Assembly: GCF_007673095.1 (NCBI RefSeq)
Contig: NZ_VDYZ01000004.1
Location: forward strand, 62,001-126,000
Direction of reading: 5' to 3'
DNA length: 64,000 nucleotides
DNA from: Corynebacterium glyciniphilum AJ 3170
GTDB lineage: Bacteria; Actinomycetota; Actinomycetes; Mycobacteriales; Mycobacteriaceae
The notes under the pieces were generated by a model. That model made no database searches. It saw only the letters and a list, made by a program, of their open reading frames with translations, and had not been told where the DNA came from. The stretch's first letter is position 1. Each line of letters opens with the position of its first letter. Positions 18,236 to 26,429 of this stretch are shown here, in pieces. The translations under genes were made by a program, and so were the position numbers.

Positions 18236-18450
18236 GCGAGGCATCCGACCTCCGCGAGTACCTGACCGCCCTGGCTGCAGGCATCACCGCGGTGACTGAC
18301 CCCGCCCGGCGCACCCCACAGGCCACCGACGTGACCAAGGTCCTCGCCACTGCGGGACTGGTCCGGTGGTCCGGGGCACCGAATGACTCCGGGTGGAAAC
18401 CCACCGCGGAGGGACGAACGATCCTTACCAACTTCAGGAGACAACAGTGA
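18232..18450 (+). CDS. Hypothetical phage protein
   Basis: A 72-residue protein from GTG 18232, which overlaps the previous stop (GTGA). The C-terminal half (TKVLATAGLVRWSGAP, then KPTAEGRTILTNF) resembles a small winged-helix. Function unknown. Confidence 0.5.
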   Translation: MSEASDLREYLTALAAGITAVTDPARRTPQATDVTKVLATAGLVRWSGAPNDSGWKPTAEGRTILTNFRRQQ

Positions 18451-19223
18451 CCACACCCACCTCCGAGTTCATCGCGTGCCCGCCGAAGCCAGGCACCCGC
18501 GAGCACGACTCCTACATCTCCGCCAGCAAAGTGCCGGCGATCATGGGGGTCGACCCGCACGGCCGCACCATCCACGACATCTACGACCACCTGATCGACC
18601 CCATGGACGCCCCGGAGCCAGACGAGTTTTCCGGCAAGCTGTACCGCTGGGGGCATGCCGCCGAGCCTGCCCTCGTCGAGTACTGGGCGGGGGAGACCGG
18701 ACACAGCGACGGTTACTTCGAGGTTCAGCCCTGCTACCGCAACCCGCACATCGAGGAGCACGGGTTCCCGCACATCGTCACCCCGGACTCGGTGTTCCGC
18801 CCGCGAGCGCCGAGACCCCACGACCCCGAGAGCCGCGTGTTCTCCGACGACCCCCGCGCCTGTCACATCATCGAGGCCAAGACCGGACCCCGCCAAGGCC
18901 TCCTCGTGCCGGCCCGCGTCGGCCCGGGCATCCCGATCGGCGACGCCGCACAGGTGCTCACCCAGATGGGCATCATCGGCTCACCACTCGGCTGGATCGT
19001 CCGCGCACCCGCCACCCGCGACGACGTCCCGGAGATCTCACAGGCCCCCTGGTCTGACACGGCATGGGAACTGATCGTCACCACCTGCGCGCACCTCTGG
19101 GACATCGTCCAACAGACCCGCACCACCCCCAACGACGAATACGACGCCGGCGTCGAGCTCGACGACCTCGCCGAGCGCGTCAATGGCAAGCTCGCAGAGA
19201 TCCTGCTGCAGGAGGGAGCCTGA
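18447..19223 (+). CDS. YqaJ/lambda-exonuclease-like viral recombinase nuclease
   Basis: A 258-residue PD-(D/E)XK exonuclease: [15 protein letters not shown] (Glu73 motif), VTPDSVF (Asp114) and IIEAKTG (Glu143, Lys145). Such enzymes degrade one strand at DNA ends for single-strand annealing. GTG 18447 overlaps the upstream stop. An SSB follows 1 bp later, forming a recombination pair; no RecT-like annealing protein is recognisable nearby, so SSB or a small unknown gene may substitute. Confidence 0.85.
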   Translation: MTTPTSEFIACPPKPGTREHDSYISASKVPAIMGVDPHGRTIHDIYDHLIDPMDAPEPDEFSGKLYRWGHAAEPALVEYWAGETGHSDGYFEVQPCYRNPHIEEHGFPHIVTPDSVFRPRAPRPHDPESRVFSDDPRACHIIEAKTGPRQGLLVPARVGPGIPIGDAAQVLTQMGIIGSPLGWIVRAPATRDDVPEISQAPWSDTAWELIVTTCAHLWDIVQQTRTTPNDEYDAGVELDDLAERVNGKLAEILLQEGA

Positions 19224-19224
19224 C

Positions 19225-19806
19225 ATGGCCCAGGGAGACACACCCATCACCATCGTGGGAAATCTGGTGGAGGACCCGACCCTCCGCTACACACCCAGCG
19301 GCACGCCCGTCGCCAACTTCCGCGTCGCCTCCACACCCCGCTGGTTCGACTCCAAAGCCAACCAATGGACAGACGGAGACCCCCTGTTCCTCGGCTGCAA
19401 CGCCTGGCGCCAGACCGCAGAGAACGCCGCCAACTCACTGTCCAAAGGCGACCGCGTCATCGTCACCGGCACCCTCCGACAACGCCGCTACGAAACCGAA
19501 CAAGGCGAGAAGCGCAGCGTCTACGAGATCAAAGTCGACGAGGTCGGCCCGTCCCTCAAGTACGCCACCACCCAGGTCACCAGGACCCCGCGAAACAACT
19601 CAAACAACCCCAACTACGCAGGTCAGACCCAAGGCAACAACTACGCCGGAAACAACTCAAACAACTCTGGCAACAACCAGACGAGCGGCGCGCCGGGTGG
19701 TCAGGGGAGTTTCGGCGGGTGGAGCGGGGCCACAGACGACGATCCGTGGAGCAGCGCACCCGAGGCTGGAGGCGGCTTCGACGACGGCTCGGAGCCTCCC
19801 TTCTGA
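19225..19806 (+). CDS. ssb: Phage single-stranded DNA-binding protein
   Basis: A 193-residue SSB with an OB fold ([53 protein letters not shown]), an Asn-rich low-complexity linker ([19 protein letters not shown]) and a C-terminal DDGSEPPF tip that should bind partner proteins. GGAGGG precedes ATG 19225. It is distinct from the host copy at 2674. Confidence 0.92.
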   Translation: MAQGDTPITIVGNLVEDPTLRYTPSGTPVANFRVASTPRWFDSKANQWTDGDPLFLGCNAWRQTAENAANSLSKGDRVIVTGTLRQRRYETEQGEKRSVYEIKVDEVGPSLKYATTQVTRTPRNNSNNPNYAGQTQGNNYAGNNSNNSGNNQTSGAPGGQGSFGGWSGATDDDPWSSAPEAGGGFDDGSEPPF

Positions 19807-19809
19807 CCC

Positions 19810-20031
19810 ATGGCCCGCATCATCTCCCGCCCCGTCCATGACGGGCGACGGCACCCACACCGACACCAGCGCGAGTTCACCCCGCGCGACGTCGCCGGGT
19901 GGTTCGCGTGCCCCACCTGCCAGCGCGGTCGGCCCCTGGTCCTCACCCGGACATCGGCCACCGCGATCTCCACCATCCTCACGACACTCACGAAAGGAGG
20001 CAGCACAGATGGCCCAGCCCCGACCTCATAG
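19810..20031 (+). CDS. Small hypothetical, possible zinc-binding protein
   Basis: A 73-residue basic protein with one CPTC motif (WFACPTCQRG) and a His-rich start. It overlaps the replication gene by 23 bp. ATG is 3 bp after the SSB stop. Moderate support only. Confidence 0.45.
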   Translation: MARIISRPVHDGRRHPHRHQREFTPRDVAGWFACPTCQRGRPLVLTRTSATAISTILTTLTKGGSTDGPAPTS

Positions 20032-20968
20032 CGACCCGCACAGCGACGTCGTCGACAACTCACGCATGTTCGCCGCCGTGCCCTACGAGGTCCTCCGAGA
20101 ACTCAAGCACGCCACCGCCATCGCGCTGTACGCCGTGCTGAAGATGTACGCCGGCGCCGACGGCAAGTCCCACCCGTCCCGGATGACTCTGGCAGAGTGC
20201 CTCGGCTACAAGACCAGAAAGCCCGTCGACGCAGCGATCCTCGAACTCGAGAAAGCCGGCCTGGTCCGATCCTTCCCCCGATTCAAGGACGAGGACGGAA
20301 ACATCGGCTACGGAAAAGACGAGCGATTCAAGGAACAGACGTCCAACGGGTACCTGATTTACGACCGGATCCGGCCCGCTGAATCGGCACCACAGCCCGC
20401 CGATCAAGTCGACCCCCCTGTACCCCACAGGGTACAACCCCCCCAAGAAAAAGACACAGGGTTATCCCCTGTGGGGTACGGGGGTTATCCCCTACAGGGG
20501 ACGGGGGTTATCCCCTGTGGGGTACACGAAGGAGATTCATTGAAGGAGATACAAGGAAGGAGAGGGGAAGGGGGTCACAAAACTTCGTCGACAACCCCGT
20601 CCGGGCCGGCGTCGCAGCCGACCGCATCGCCCCCTCCCGACTCAATCCCCGACGAGTGGATCGACGAACCCCGGCGGGCCCGCTGCGCGGCCCACACCGG
20701 TGTCGACGCTCCACCGCCGTGCCGAGGGTGCGGCAGAGCCCGCGAACAGGCCCAGGCCGCACAGCGCCAGCGGGACACGGAGAAATCCCGCCAGCAGGTC
20801 GCACGACGCGCAGCGATCGACTCCTGCGACGAGTGCGACCCCAACGGACTCACCGGTGATGGTCACGGCAAGGTCATGCGCTGCACCCACGACGCCTACG
20901 CCAACGACCTCATTCGCGACGGTCTGATGACCGCCGAGCCCTCCGGATCGAAGCGAGGTACCGCATGA
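20009..20968 (+). CDS. Replication initiator / helicase-loading protein, winged-helix
   Basis: A 319-residue protein. Residues 15-90 form a winged helix (YEVLRELKHATAIALYAVLKM, HPSRMTLAECLGYKTRKPVDAAILELEKAGLV) like DnaD-type or lambda O-like replisome organisers. The middle is Pro-rich and encoded by iteron repeats (residues 138-172). The C-terminus has Cys clusters (CAAHTG, CRGCGRA, CDECDPNG, CTHD), probably zinc-binding. GGAGG precedes ATG 20009. An in-frame upstream extension to 19064 overlaps ssb and is rejected. Confidence 0.75.
   Translation: MAQPRPHSDPHSDVVDNSRMFAAVPYEVLRELKHATAIALYAVLKMYAGADGKSHPSRMTLAECLGYKTRKPVDAAILELEKAGLVRSFPRFKDEDGNIGYGKDERFKEQTSNGYLIYDRIRPAESAPQPADQVDPPVPHRVQPPQEKDTGLSPVGYGGYPLQGTGVIPCGVHEGDSLKEIQGRRGEGGHKTSSTTPSGPASQPTASPPPDSIPDEWIDEPRRARCAAHTGVDAPPPCRGCGRAREQAQAAQRQRDTEKSRQQVARRAAIDSCDECDPNGLTGDGHGKVMRCTHDAYANDLIRDGLMTAEPSGSKRGTA
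20420..20525 (+). repeat. Iterons: candidate phage replication origin
   Basis: Three contiguous 23-bp direct repeats (20457-20479, 20480-20502, 20503-20525), each with GGTTATCCCCT and a CCCC-TGT-GGGG-type core, plus one inverted copy (20420-20442) with two mismatches. A purine-rich AAGAAAAAGACA separates inverted from direct copies and could be the unwinding element. The array lies within the initiator gene, as in lambda O. Confidence 0.8.
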
Positions 20969-21348
20969 CGACCTGGACGATGCCACTGTCCTACGCCAAG
21001 CCCCCGCTGTCGCTCAACGACCGCGGGCACTGGTCCAAGGCCGAGCCGCACCGCTACGGACTACGCGGCGAGGCCTGCCAGCGGGCCCGGTCCATGAAGA
21101 TCCCGCGGGGCCTGGAGCACATCACCACCCGGCTGCACTACATCGCACCGGACGGACGCCGCCGCGACGAGGACAACCTCCTCGCCACCGCGAAACCGCT
21201 CTGGGACGGACTGGTCGACGCCGGGATCGTCGCCGACGACACCAGCGAGTACATGACCAAGCTCATGCCGAAGATCCACCCGAAAGGAACCCATGGCCCG
21301 GCTGCTCTCTGGCTGGTCATCAGCGACGAGAGGGGAGTGGGCCTGTGA
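20965..21348 (+). CDS. rusA: RusA-family Holliday junction resolvase
   Basis: A 127-residue protein with the RusA signature RRRDEDNLLATAKPLWDGLV (DEDN at 68-71, Lys77, Asp81) and a following VADD acidic pair. It cuts four-way junctions made by recombination or replication. ATGA overlap with the initiator gene. Confidence 0.88.
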   Translation: MTTWTMPLSYAKPPLSLNDRGHWSKAEPHRYGLRGEACQRARSMKIPRGLEHITTRLHYIAPDGRRRDEDNLLATAKPLWDGLVDAGIVADDTSEYMTKLMPKIHPKGTHGPAALWLVISDERGVGL

Positions 21349-21533
21349 GCACCACCGACAAATGCCGGTACACGTTCCGGATTCACGAGCACGAGCATCA
21401 CTCAGCCCCGTTCCGGCCCTCTGTGGTCGTCGTCATCGCTGGCAGTTGGGCCGAGGCGACACAGAGGCTGGAGAAGTTCTGGGGAGACAAACCGGGGTAC
21501 CTCCGCACCGAGCGAATCGAGGAGATCGAATGA
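21345..21533 (+). CDS. Small hypothetical phage protein
   Basis: A 62-residue protein from GTG 21345 (GTGA overlap). His-rich N-terminus (RIHEHEHHSAPF), then VVVVIAGSWAEATQRLEKFW, which resembles small alpha/beta phage proteins. Not recognised. Confidence 0.5.
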   Translation: MSTTDKCRYTFRIHEHEHHSAPFRPSVVVVIAGSWAEATQRLEKFWGDKPGYLRTERIEEIE

Positions 21534-22006
21534 CCCAGCTCCGCCCAGGGCTGACTCGCGCCGTCCTCGACGCGCACGACGCCCGCCGGCACATCACCGA
21601 CCGCACGGTCTACGACGACGGACGACGCCTCGGGCCAGTCCTCGGCGACGTCTTCGTGGCCCCGGTCGGCAGCACCGACCGAAGCTCCTTCCGCCCGCTC
21701 GGGCGCCTGGACCCCGACGGCGTCACCGTCGAGCCCGACATGCCCGAAGCGCCGCGGCTCTGGCAGCACGCCCCGACGATCGACGTCGCTGACACCTACG
21801 AGACGACCATCACGCTCCACCCAACGACCGCACCGACGAACTTCCTGAACCTCCTCCTCGGTGTCCCCGCCGGGTGGCTGGTCTTCAAAGGCGCGCACTC
21901 CGGCTGGTGGTGGTCCGTCCCCGACGATGACCACTGCGACGGAGCGCTGTGCCACACCTACCGCGAGGCCGTGGACTACGCCCTCGAGAAAGCGAGAACC
22001 CCGTGA
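21530..22006 (+). CDS. Hypothetical phage protein
   Basis: A 158-residue soluble protein. Mixed alpha/beta composition; the C-terminal part is Trp-rich (SGWWWSVPDDDHCDG). Not recognised. ATG 21530 overlaps the upstream stop (ATGA). Confidence 0.5.
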   Translation: MTQLRPGLTRAVLDAHDARRHITDRTVYDDGRRLGPVLGDVFVAPVGSTDRSSFRPLGRLDPDGVTVEPDMPEAPRLWQHAPTIDVADTYETTITLHPTTAPTNFLNLLLGVPAGWLVFKGAHSGWWWSVPDDDHCDGALCHTYREAVDYALEKARTP

Positions 22007-22143
22007 GCAATCACCACCATCAGAAAAACTGCCCCGGCTGCGGTCGCTACACCACCGGCCACGCCCCCTACGACACCAACGGCGTCGAGACCTGGCACTG
22101 GCGCTGCCTCACCTGCGACATCGACGGAAAGGCCACAGCATGA
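22003..22143 (+). CDS. Mini zinc-ribbon protein
   Basis: A 46-residue protein from GTG 22003 with CPGC and CLTC pairs 20 residues apart and a His-rich start. Both ends overlap neighbours by 4 bp. Short Cys4 ribbons like this are common in phage early regions. Confidence 0.55.
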   Translation: MSNHHHQKNCPGCGRYTTGHAPYDTNGVETWHWRCLTCDIDGKATA

Positions 22144-22484
22144 TCGAGAACGACCCGGACCCCGCTGACCTCTCCGCCGACCCCGTGCTGGTGCTCAGCG
22201 CGTACCTCAAGACCGACGCCTTCTCCCAGATCGTCGGCGGACACCACTTCGTCGCCAAGGTCGAGGCGTTCGACTGCAGCGAAATGAGCGCGCTGGTCAT
22301 CCTCGCCCAGGCCCTCGGCGACGTCGCCCGACAGGCCCTCGGGGGGATCGACTGCACCGGCAACCCCACGAAGGAATCCAACAAGGCGAACTTGCTGAAA
22401 GTCCTGACCCTGCCCGCCGAAACGCTCGAGTACGGAATGACAGCCCAGTTCATGCGCGCCAACGACACCCAGGAGGACCAGTGA
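22140..22484 (+). CDS. Hypothetical phage protein, helical
   Basis: A 114-residue acidic, mainly helical protein (SEMSALVILAQALGDVARQALGG). No motif recognised. ATG 22140 overlaps the upstream stop. Confidence 0.5.
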   Translation: MIENDPDPADLSADPVLVLSAYLKTDAFSQIVGGHHFVAKVEAFDCSEMSALVILAQALGDVARQALGGIDCTGNPTKESNKANLLKVLTLPAETLEYGMTAQFMRANDTQEDQ

Positions 22485-22660
22485 TCGACGAGTTCCGCAC
22501 CGCACATTGCCCCGTCCCCGGCTGTGACCGCGGCACCGGCACCCAGGGTCATCGCACCCGCCACCCCGAGACCGACATGTGCCTGCCGCACCGCGCAGCC
22601 GACCACACCCCACCCATCCGGTCGAAACACGACCTCGAAACCATCCTGGAGCACTCATGA
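22481..22660 (+). CDS. Small Cys/His protein
   Basis: A 59-residue protein from GTG 22481 with CPVPGCDRG and MCLPHRAA, a probable zinc site. It was supported by GTGA and ATGA overlaps with its neighbours on both sides. Confidence 0.5.
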   Translation: MIDEFRTAHCPVPGCDRGTGTQGHRTRHPETDMCLPHRAADHTPPIRSKHDLETILEHS

Positions 22661-22773
22661 GCGACCTACCGGACACCAGCGTCCCGGACGGAGTCGGCCG
22701 CATCGTCGGCGCGATCGACTGGTCCCCACTGTGCGAATGGATCCGCGAGCTCCTGGAGACGATCTGCACATGA
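22657..22773 (+). CDS. Micro-protein of 38 residues
   Basis: ATG 22657 to the stop at 22773; the C-terminal half (DWSPLCEWIRELLETICT) is a likely amphipathic helix with two Cys. Supported mainly by ATGA overlaps on both sides. Function unknown. Confidence 0.4.
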   Translation: MSDLPDTSVPDGVGRIVGAIDWSPLCEWIRELLETICT

Positions 22774-23207
22774 GTCCAGTACAGGACATCGTCCCGCTGC
22801 TCTACACCCCCGACGAGTGGCGCCGACTCAACGAACTCTGCGCGCGAATCAAGGAGCACCCGTTTCGGCTCGACACCGCCAGCATGATCGACACCGTCCA
22901 ACACGGTATAGACCGCTGCCGGCCCGCAGAGGAGATCATCACCACCGCCATCGACCGGGCCCGATTCCATGACGTGGATCTGAACTACACGATCGACTGG
23001 TCTCATTTCGTCCCGTCCTCCCGTGACGGGCAGAACATCCTGGTGAGAGCGAATTACGACGGATTCACCACCCCGGGGCGGGATAAGGACGATCTGGTCC
23101 ACTGCGGTCTTCTGACTGCTGACGGGGAGATCACCTCCCTGGGTGTCCGGGTAGCGCACCACATCGAGTGGATCACCTGGAAGAAAGACCGGAAGGACGA
23201 CGCATGA
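22770..23207 (+). CDS. Hypothetical phage protein
   Basis: A 145-residue soluble protein (EWRRLNELCARIKEHPF at the start; LGVRVAHHIEWITWKKD at the end). The terminal segment recalls the short wing-like segment of the 72-residue proteins at 18017 and 18232 (LTADGEITSLG versus VTEDGQPTDLG). Not recognised. Confidence 0.5.
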   Translation: MSPVQDIVPLLYTPDEWRRLNELCARIKEHPFRLDTASMIDTVQHGIDRCRPAEEIITTAIDRARFHDVDLNYTIDWSHFVPSSRDGQNILVRANYDGFTTPGRDKDDLVHCGLLTADGEITSLGVRVAHHIEWITWKKDRKDDA

Positions 23208-23302
23208 CCCGCACCCCGCACACCCGACCGATCCGCCGCCTGCCATGGCGTACCCGCATGGCCCGCTGGCTCGTCGGCTGGCACATCACCCGAACCCACT
23301 AA
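23204..23302 (+). CDS. Micro-protein of 32 residues, Arg-rich
   Basis: ATG 23204 overlaps the upstream stop. The product is strongly basic (RPIRRLPWRTRMARWLVGWH), possibly membrane- or nucleic-acid-binding. Support is overlap and spacing only; a fresh RBS (GAGAGGA) follows for the next gene. Confidence 0.35.
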   Translation: MTRTPHTRPIRRLPWRTRMARWLVGWHITRTH

Positions 23303-23321
23303 CCCCGAGAGGACCCCCACA

Positions 23322-23540
23322 ATGAAACAGCTACTCGTAATTCAGACCACTCGCTTTGACTGGTCCGACGACTCGGACCCCACGGTCAGACTGATCACCA
23401 GAGCGCGGGTCGTCTGGAGGCGACGCCACGCCCGCCGACTCATTGGCCGCGCGATCCGCCGAGGACACCCGGTCTCCGTCCGCAAGCTGGGCACCTCCGA
23501 CATCCTCCTAGCGCTCCAGGCACAGGAGAACGACCAGTGA
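23322..23540 (+). CDS. Small basic hypothetical protein
   Basis: A 72-residue protein with a very basic middle (RARVVWRRRHARRLIGRAIRRG) and a short hydrophobic C-terminus. GAGAGGA precedes the ATG. The shared ending ENDQ also closes the next protein. Not recognised. Confidence 0.5.
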   Translation: MKQLLVIQTTRFDWSDDSDPTVRLITRARVVWRRRHARRLIGRAIRRGHPVSVRKLGTSDILLALQAQENDQ

Positions 23541-23914
23541 CCATCACCGCAGACCAAGCCAAAGCCCTGATCGCCGGGGCCACACCCGGGCCGTGGGGCC
23601 TGCTGTACCGCGATACCCACCCCAACGCGATACCGACCAACGTCGTCGTAGGTGAAGACGAGGAAGCCCTCTCCACCTACGACGACGGACTCGGGGGAGA
23701 CCCGGACTGGCTGAACCCCGCCGGGAACCTCCCTCTCGCTGCCGCTGCCCCGGATCTCGCGCAGACCGTCATCGACCAGGCGGAGAAGCTACGCAATATC
23801 CGCGTGCTCGCGGAGGCGCTGGCAGCCCGGCACGAACGGGAAGACCACGGGGAGAACGCCCACGAGACCGCGCTATTCAACGCCATCCTCGGCAAGAAGG
23901 AGAACGACCAGTGA
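23537..23914 (+). CDS. Hypothetical phage protein
   Basis: A 125-residue acidic protein from GTG 23537. The start (ITADQAKALIAGATPGPW) and the AAAAPDLAQTVIDQAEKLR helix are like proteins frequently seen in actinophage early regions. Function unknown. Confidence 0.6.
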   Translation: MTITADQAKALIAGATPGPWGLLYRDTHPNAIPTNVVVGEDEEALSTYDDGLGGDPDWLNPAGNLPLAAAAPDLAQTVIDQAEKLRNIRVLAEALAARHEREDHGENAHETALFNAILGKKENDQ

Positions 23915-24429
23915 GCCCGACCGACATCGTCCTGATCTTCCTGATCGTCGCCTACTTCACCAGCATCATCCGCCAATCGTGGCTCTCGACCCGCATCCAC
24001 GACCTCCGGCACGACAACGCCCACCAATGGCGAGTCATCGAAGCACACGACGACCGCCTCGACGTCCTCGAATGGCGACACCCCGCCGAGGACGACGACC
24101 TATACCCACCCCGAATCAGCCCCGACGCCCACCGCACCACCCACCCCATCCCCGACAAGGAGACCACCCCATGCCAGACCACATCCGCGACGCACTCACC
24201 CGCATCGGACGCACACTCCGACGAGCAGCCCGAGACCTCCTCCGACGCATCGCCGACCACCTCGACCCCGACCCCAAACGACCCCGAACCACGATCCATG
24301 TCGCAGGCCCCGACGGGACAGAAGCACGACTCCGATCTCTCCAAGAGGCCCACCGACGCGCCCGGCGCGCCGGGTACTCGGCGCAGCCTGACGACTTCTA
24401 CCGAAACAGGTGATCGTGGTGACCAGTGA
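23911..24429 (+). CDS. Membrane-anchored hypothetical protein, C-terminal half doubtful
   Basis: From GTG 23911: an N-terminal helix (TDIVLIFLIVAYFTSII), then a charged region to about residue 85. The remaining Ser/Thr/Pro-rich part (24171-24429) lies opposite a better-supported gene in another frame, so both products may be made or the tail may be translated only because no stop intervenes. Confidence 0.45.
   Translation: MSPTDIVLIFLIVAYFTSIIRQSWLSTRIHDLRHDNAHQWRVIEAHDDRLDVLEWRHPAEDDDLYPPRISPDAHRTTHPIPDKETTPCQTTSATHSPASDAHSDEQPETSSDASPTTSTPTPNDPEPRSMSQAPTGQKHDSDLSKRPTDAPGAPGTRRSLTTSTETGDRGDQ
24171..24413 (+). CDS. Small helical basic protein
   Basis: An 80-residue protein with a strong AAGGAGA before ATG 24171 and an amphipathic start (IRDALTRIGRTLRRAARDLL). 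It is fully overlapped by the gene starting at 23911, in another frame. The next gene starts at its stop (GTGA), which favours it as the genuine product here. Confidence 0.55.
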   Translation: MPDHIRDALTRIGRTLRRAARDLLRRIADHLDPDPKRPRTTIHVAGPDGTEARLRSLQEAHRRARRAGYSAQPDDFYRNR

Positions 24430-24793
24430 GAAAGAACTACGCCGCATCGCGCACGCCGAGGTGACCATGCTCGTCCGCAACCCCCACCACAAGGAGCCGC
24501 TGTGGGAAGACCACCCCGAACTCACGGAGGGCGAGTGGGAAAGCGTCCTGGAATTGATCGATGACTGGCCGATCCCGGACCTGCCGCTAGCGGACCGTGA
24601 GGGGTGCTGGTGGCCGACGCACGGGCGGAAATACGGGCATGTACGAAAACTTCAGGGGACGATCGTCATCGCCCGTGGTGGCCTCGGCGTAGCGTCCCGG
24701 CTCACCAGCCTGTATCTCACCGCGGATGAAGCCGAGGAGCTAGGGGACTTCCTGCTGTCCGGTGCGCGGGACTTGAGGAGCCGTGATGCCTGA
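24410..24793 (+). CDS. Hypothetical phage protein
   Basis: A 127-residue protein from GTG 24410 (further GTGs at 24416 and 24419). Acidic and mixed alpha/beta: TLEGEWES-like helix, then LYLTADEAEELGDFLLSGAR at the end. Not recognised. Confidence 0.5.
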   Translation: MIVVTSEKELRRIAHAEVTMLVRNPHHKEPLWEDHPELTEGEWESVLELIDDWPIPDLPLADREGCWWPTHGRKYGHVRKLQGTIVIARGGLGVASRLTSLYLTADEAEELGDFLLSGARDLRSRDA

Positions 24794-25013
24794 CCGTCGA
24801 CGCTCGAGCAGGCGCCTGCTGGGTGGTCGCGCCGAGTGGAACCTGCGAGGAGCGATCCACAAGATCACCCGCACCAACGGCGGCGGAGTCCAGGTCCTCG
24901 CCGTCGACAAGCTCGGCAACGCCGTGACCATCAACATGCCCGCGTGGCAGGCCAAGAACGCATCCGACGCGCTGGCTGCCGCCGCACAACCGAAGGAAAA
25001 CCCCAATGCCTGA
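24786..25013 (+). CDS. Small hypothetical protein
   Basis: A 75-residue protein with an Arg-rich start (RRRSSRRLLGGRAEWNLRG), then beta-type QVLAVDKLGNAVTINM. GTG 24783 is an alternative start. It overlaps the previous stop and the next start. Confidence 0.45.
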   Translation: MPDRRRSSRRLLGGRAEWNLRGAIHKITRTNGGGVQVLAVDKLGNAVTINMPAWQAKNASDALAAAAQPKENPNA

Positions 25014-25221
25014 ACTCGAGAAGAAGCTCTACAGCATTGAAGAAGCCATGGAGGCCACGAGCCTTGGACGCACCACATTGTTCGCCCTGGTTCGAGACGG
25101 AAAGATTCGCTCGGTCAAGATCGGTCGGCGACGTATGATCTCCGCGGCTGCGCTCGACGAGTTCATCGCTGGTCTCGAAGGGGGCCAGTCCGACACACAG
25201 GAGGAGTCCCCTGATGTCTGA
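25006..25221 (+). CDS. Excisionase-family DNA-binding protein (HTH_17)
   Basis: A 71-residue protein: LYSIEEAMEATSLGRTTLFALVRDGKIRSVKIGRRRMISAAALDEF is a standard MerR-like/excisionase winged HTH. Either a recombination directionality factor for int (though about 13.5 kb away) or an early regulator. Confidence 0.8.
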   Translation: MPELEKKLYSIEEAMEATSLGRTTLFALVRDGKIRSVKIGRRRMISAAALDEFIAGLEGGQSDTQEESPDV

Positions 25222-26089
25222 CCAGGTCTACCCCGAGGACATCAGCGAGGCTGACGTCGAAGCCATGCATCGCTGGTGCGACATGCTCCCTGCCGACACG
25301 CCTCACCGTGAAGCCGGAATCGTCCGGCAGGTCATCCTCGACGTCTGGCCCGCCCCGCCGAAGAGTCTCGCCGACGAACTGCGGGAGGCAGCATCCGGGC
25401 TTCCGGTGCAGTCCAAGCTGAAGCACCAGCTCGTCTCCCTCGCTGATCGTGTGGAAGTCGTCGAGAAGGAACGGAACGACTTGCAGGACATAGTGGACGG
25501 CTCCGCCGCCGAACTACAGCAGCGTGACGATGAGATCGAACGCCTCGACGCCGAGGTGAAGCGACTGACTGCACTGAACGCGGAGAATGACACCCGCATC
25601 CAGGAACAGAGCAGGGAGATTGGCGACCATATTGCGGCGCTTAACGGCCTGACCAGGGGTCGAACTAGCAAGGAATCCTTGCCAGTTGCCCTGCCCGACC
25701 CCGCCGACGTGCCGATGGGTGAGGCGTGGATCGTCGAGGTGGAGGGCGAGGAGGAGCGCCTACTCGGGTTGCGAAACTGCGGCGAACCTCACGCGTGGGA
25801 GACGTTCACCCTCTCTACGCGGGGCTCCGGAGGGTGGTGCGCCGACACCGCCGTCACCCTCGTCTCTCGCCTGGTGCCGGACGTGCGCCGGGTGATCGAC
25901 CGGCCCGAGGTTCTGGATAAGCTGCCTGTGGAGGCCGTTGTCCTGTCAGTGAACACCCGGTACGCGCTACAGCACGGCGACGACGGTGACGGCTGGTACG
26001 GAACCGCGTCTACAAGGAAGGCCAGCAGCGCAGAGGTTCTCGCCCGTGGCCCTGTCATTGTCCTGTGGGAGCCAGAGGTGGCGGCATGA
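25214..26089 (+). CDS. Coiled-coil hypothetical protein
   Basis: A 291-residue protein. Residues about 70-140 form a coiled coil (VEVVEKERNDLQDIVDGS, RDDEIERLDAEVKRLTALN). The C-terminal part is beta-rich with repeats of a VVLSVNTRYAL/VIVLWEPE type. It ends the main early overlap chain. Function unknown. Confidence 0.55.
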   Translation: MSDQVYPEDISEADVEAMHRWCDMLPADTPHREAGIVRQVILDVWPAPPKSLADELREAASGLPVQSKLKHQLVSLADRVEVVEKERNDLQDIVDGSAAELQQRDDEIERLDAEVKRLTALNAENDTRIQEQSREIGDHIAALNGLTRGRTSKESLPVALPDPADVPMGEAWIVEVEGEEERLLGLRNCGEPHAWETFTLSTRGSGGWCADTAVTLVSRLVPDVRRVIDRPEVLDKLPVEAVVLSVNTRYALQHGDDGDGWYGTASTRKASSAEVLARGPVIVLWEPEVAA

Positions 26090-26133
26090 CCCGCATCTAC
26101 GAACCTATGGTCGATTCAGGTTCGGATTCGTGA
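26086..26133 (+). CDS. 15-codon micro-ORF
   Basis: ATG overlaps the upstream stop (ATGA) and the frame closes after 15 residues. It may be a truncated gene replaced by the reverse-strand gene that follows. Weak support. Confidence 0.2.
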   Translation: MTRIYEPMVDSGSDS

Positions 26134-26407
26134 GGTTGAAGTCCTTGGGGATGTCGCACTGGCGCATCACCACGGATGCCTTCGTCACCCCGTCATGGTG
26201 CACCTCGCCGTCACACCCCGGCGTCTCGCACGTCCACATCATGTGAGGTGCGATGGAGCGCTGCTCGCGAGGTAGCCACCCACCTGGTGAGGCCCACCCC
26301 CTACGGCACGAGCCTTTTGGCCTCCACGAGTGGCCGTGGGGACAGTGCGTAGGGCAGGTCTCGACGGCGACGAGGCGCAGACGGTCCGAGTATGAATCCG
26401 AAGACAT
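26105..26407 (-). CDS. Reverse-oriented small zinc-finger-like protein (moron candidate)
   Basis: A 100-residue protein opposite to all neighbouring early genes. It has CPTHCPHGH and CETPGCDGEVHHDG pairs (likely zinc-binding) and PKDFNLTNPN near the end. A TATATT -10 (26422-26417) sits 9 nt before ATG 26407 with no RBS, so a leaderless transcript is plausible. No good gene exists on the + strand between 26134 and 26429. Independent promoter plus reverse orientation are marks of a moron expressed in the lysogen. Confidence 0.55.
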   Translation of the reverse strand: MSSDSYSDRLRLVAVETCPTHCPHGHSWRPKGSCRRGWASPGGWLPREQRSIAPHMMWTCETPGCDGEVHHDGVTKASVVMRQCDIPKDFNLTNPNLNRP

Positions 26408-26429
26408 GTTCGAAAGAATATAGGAGGGT

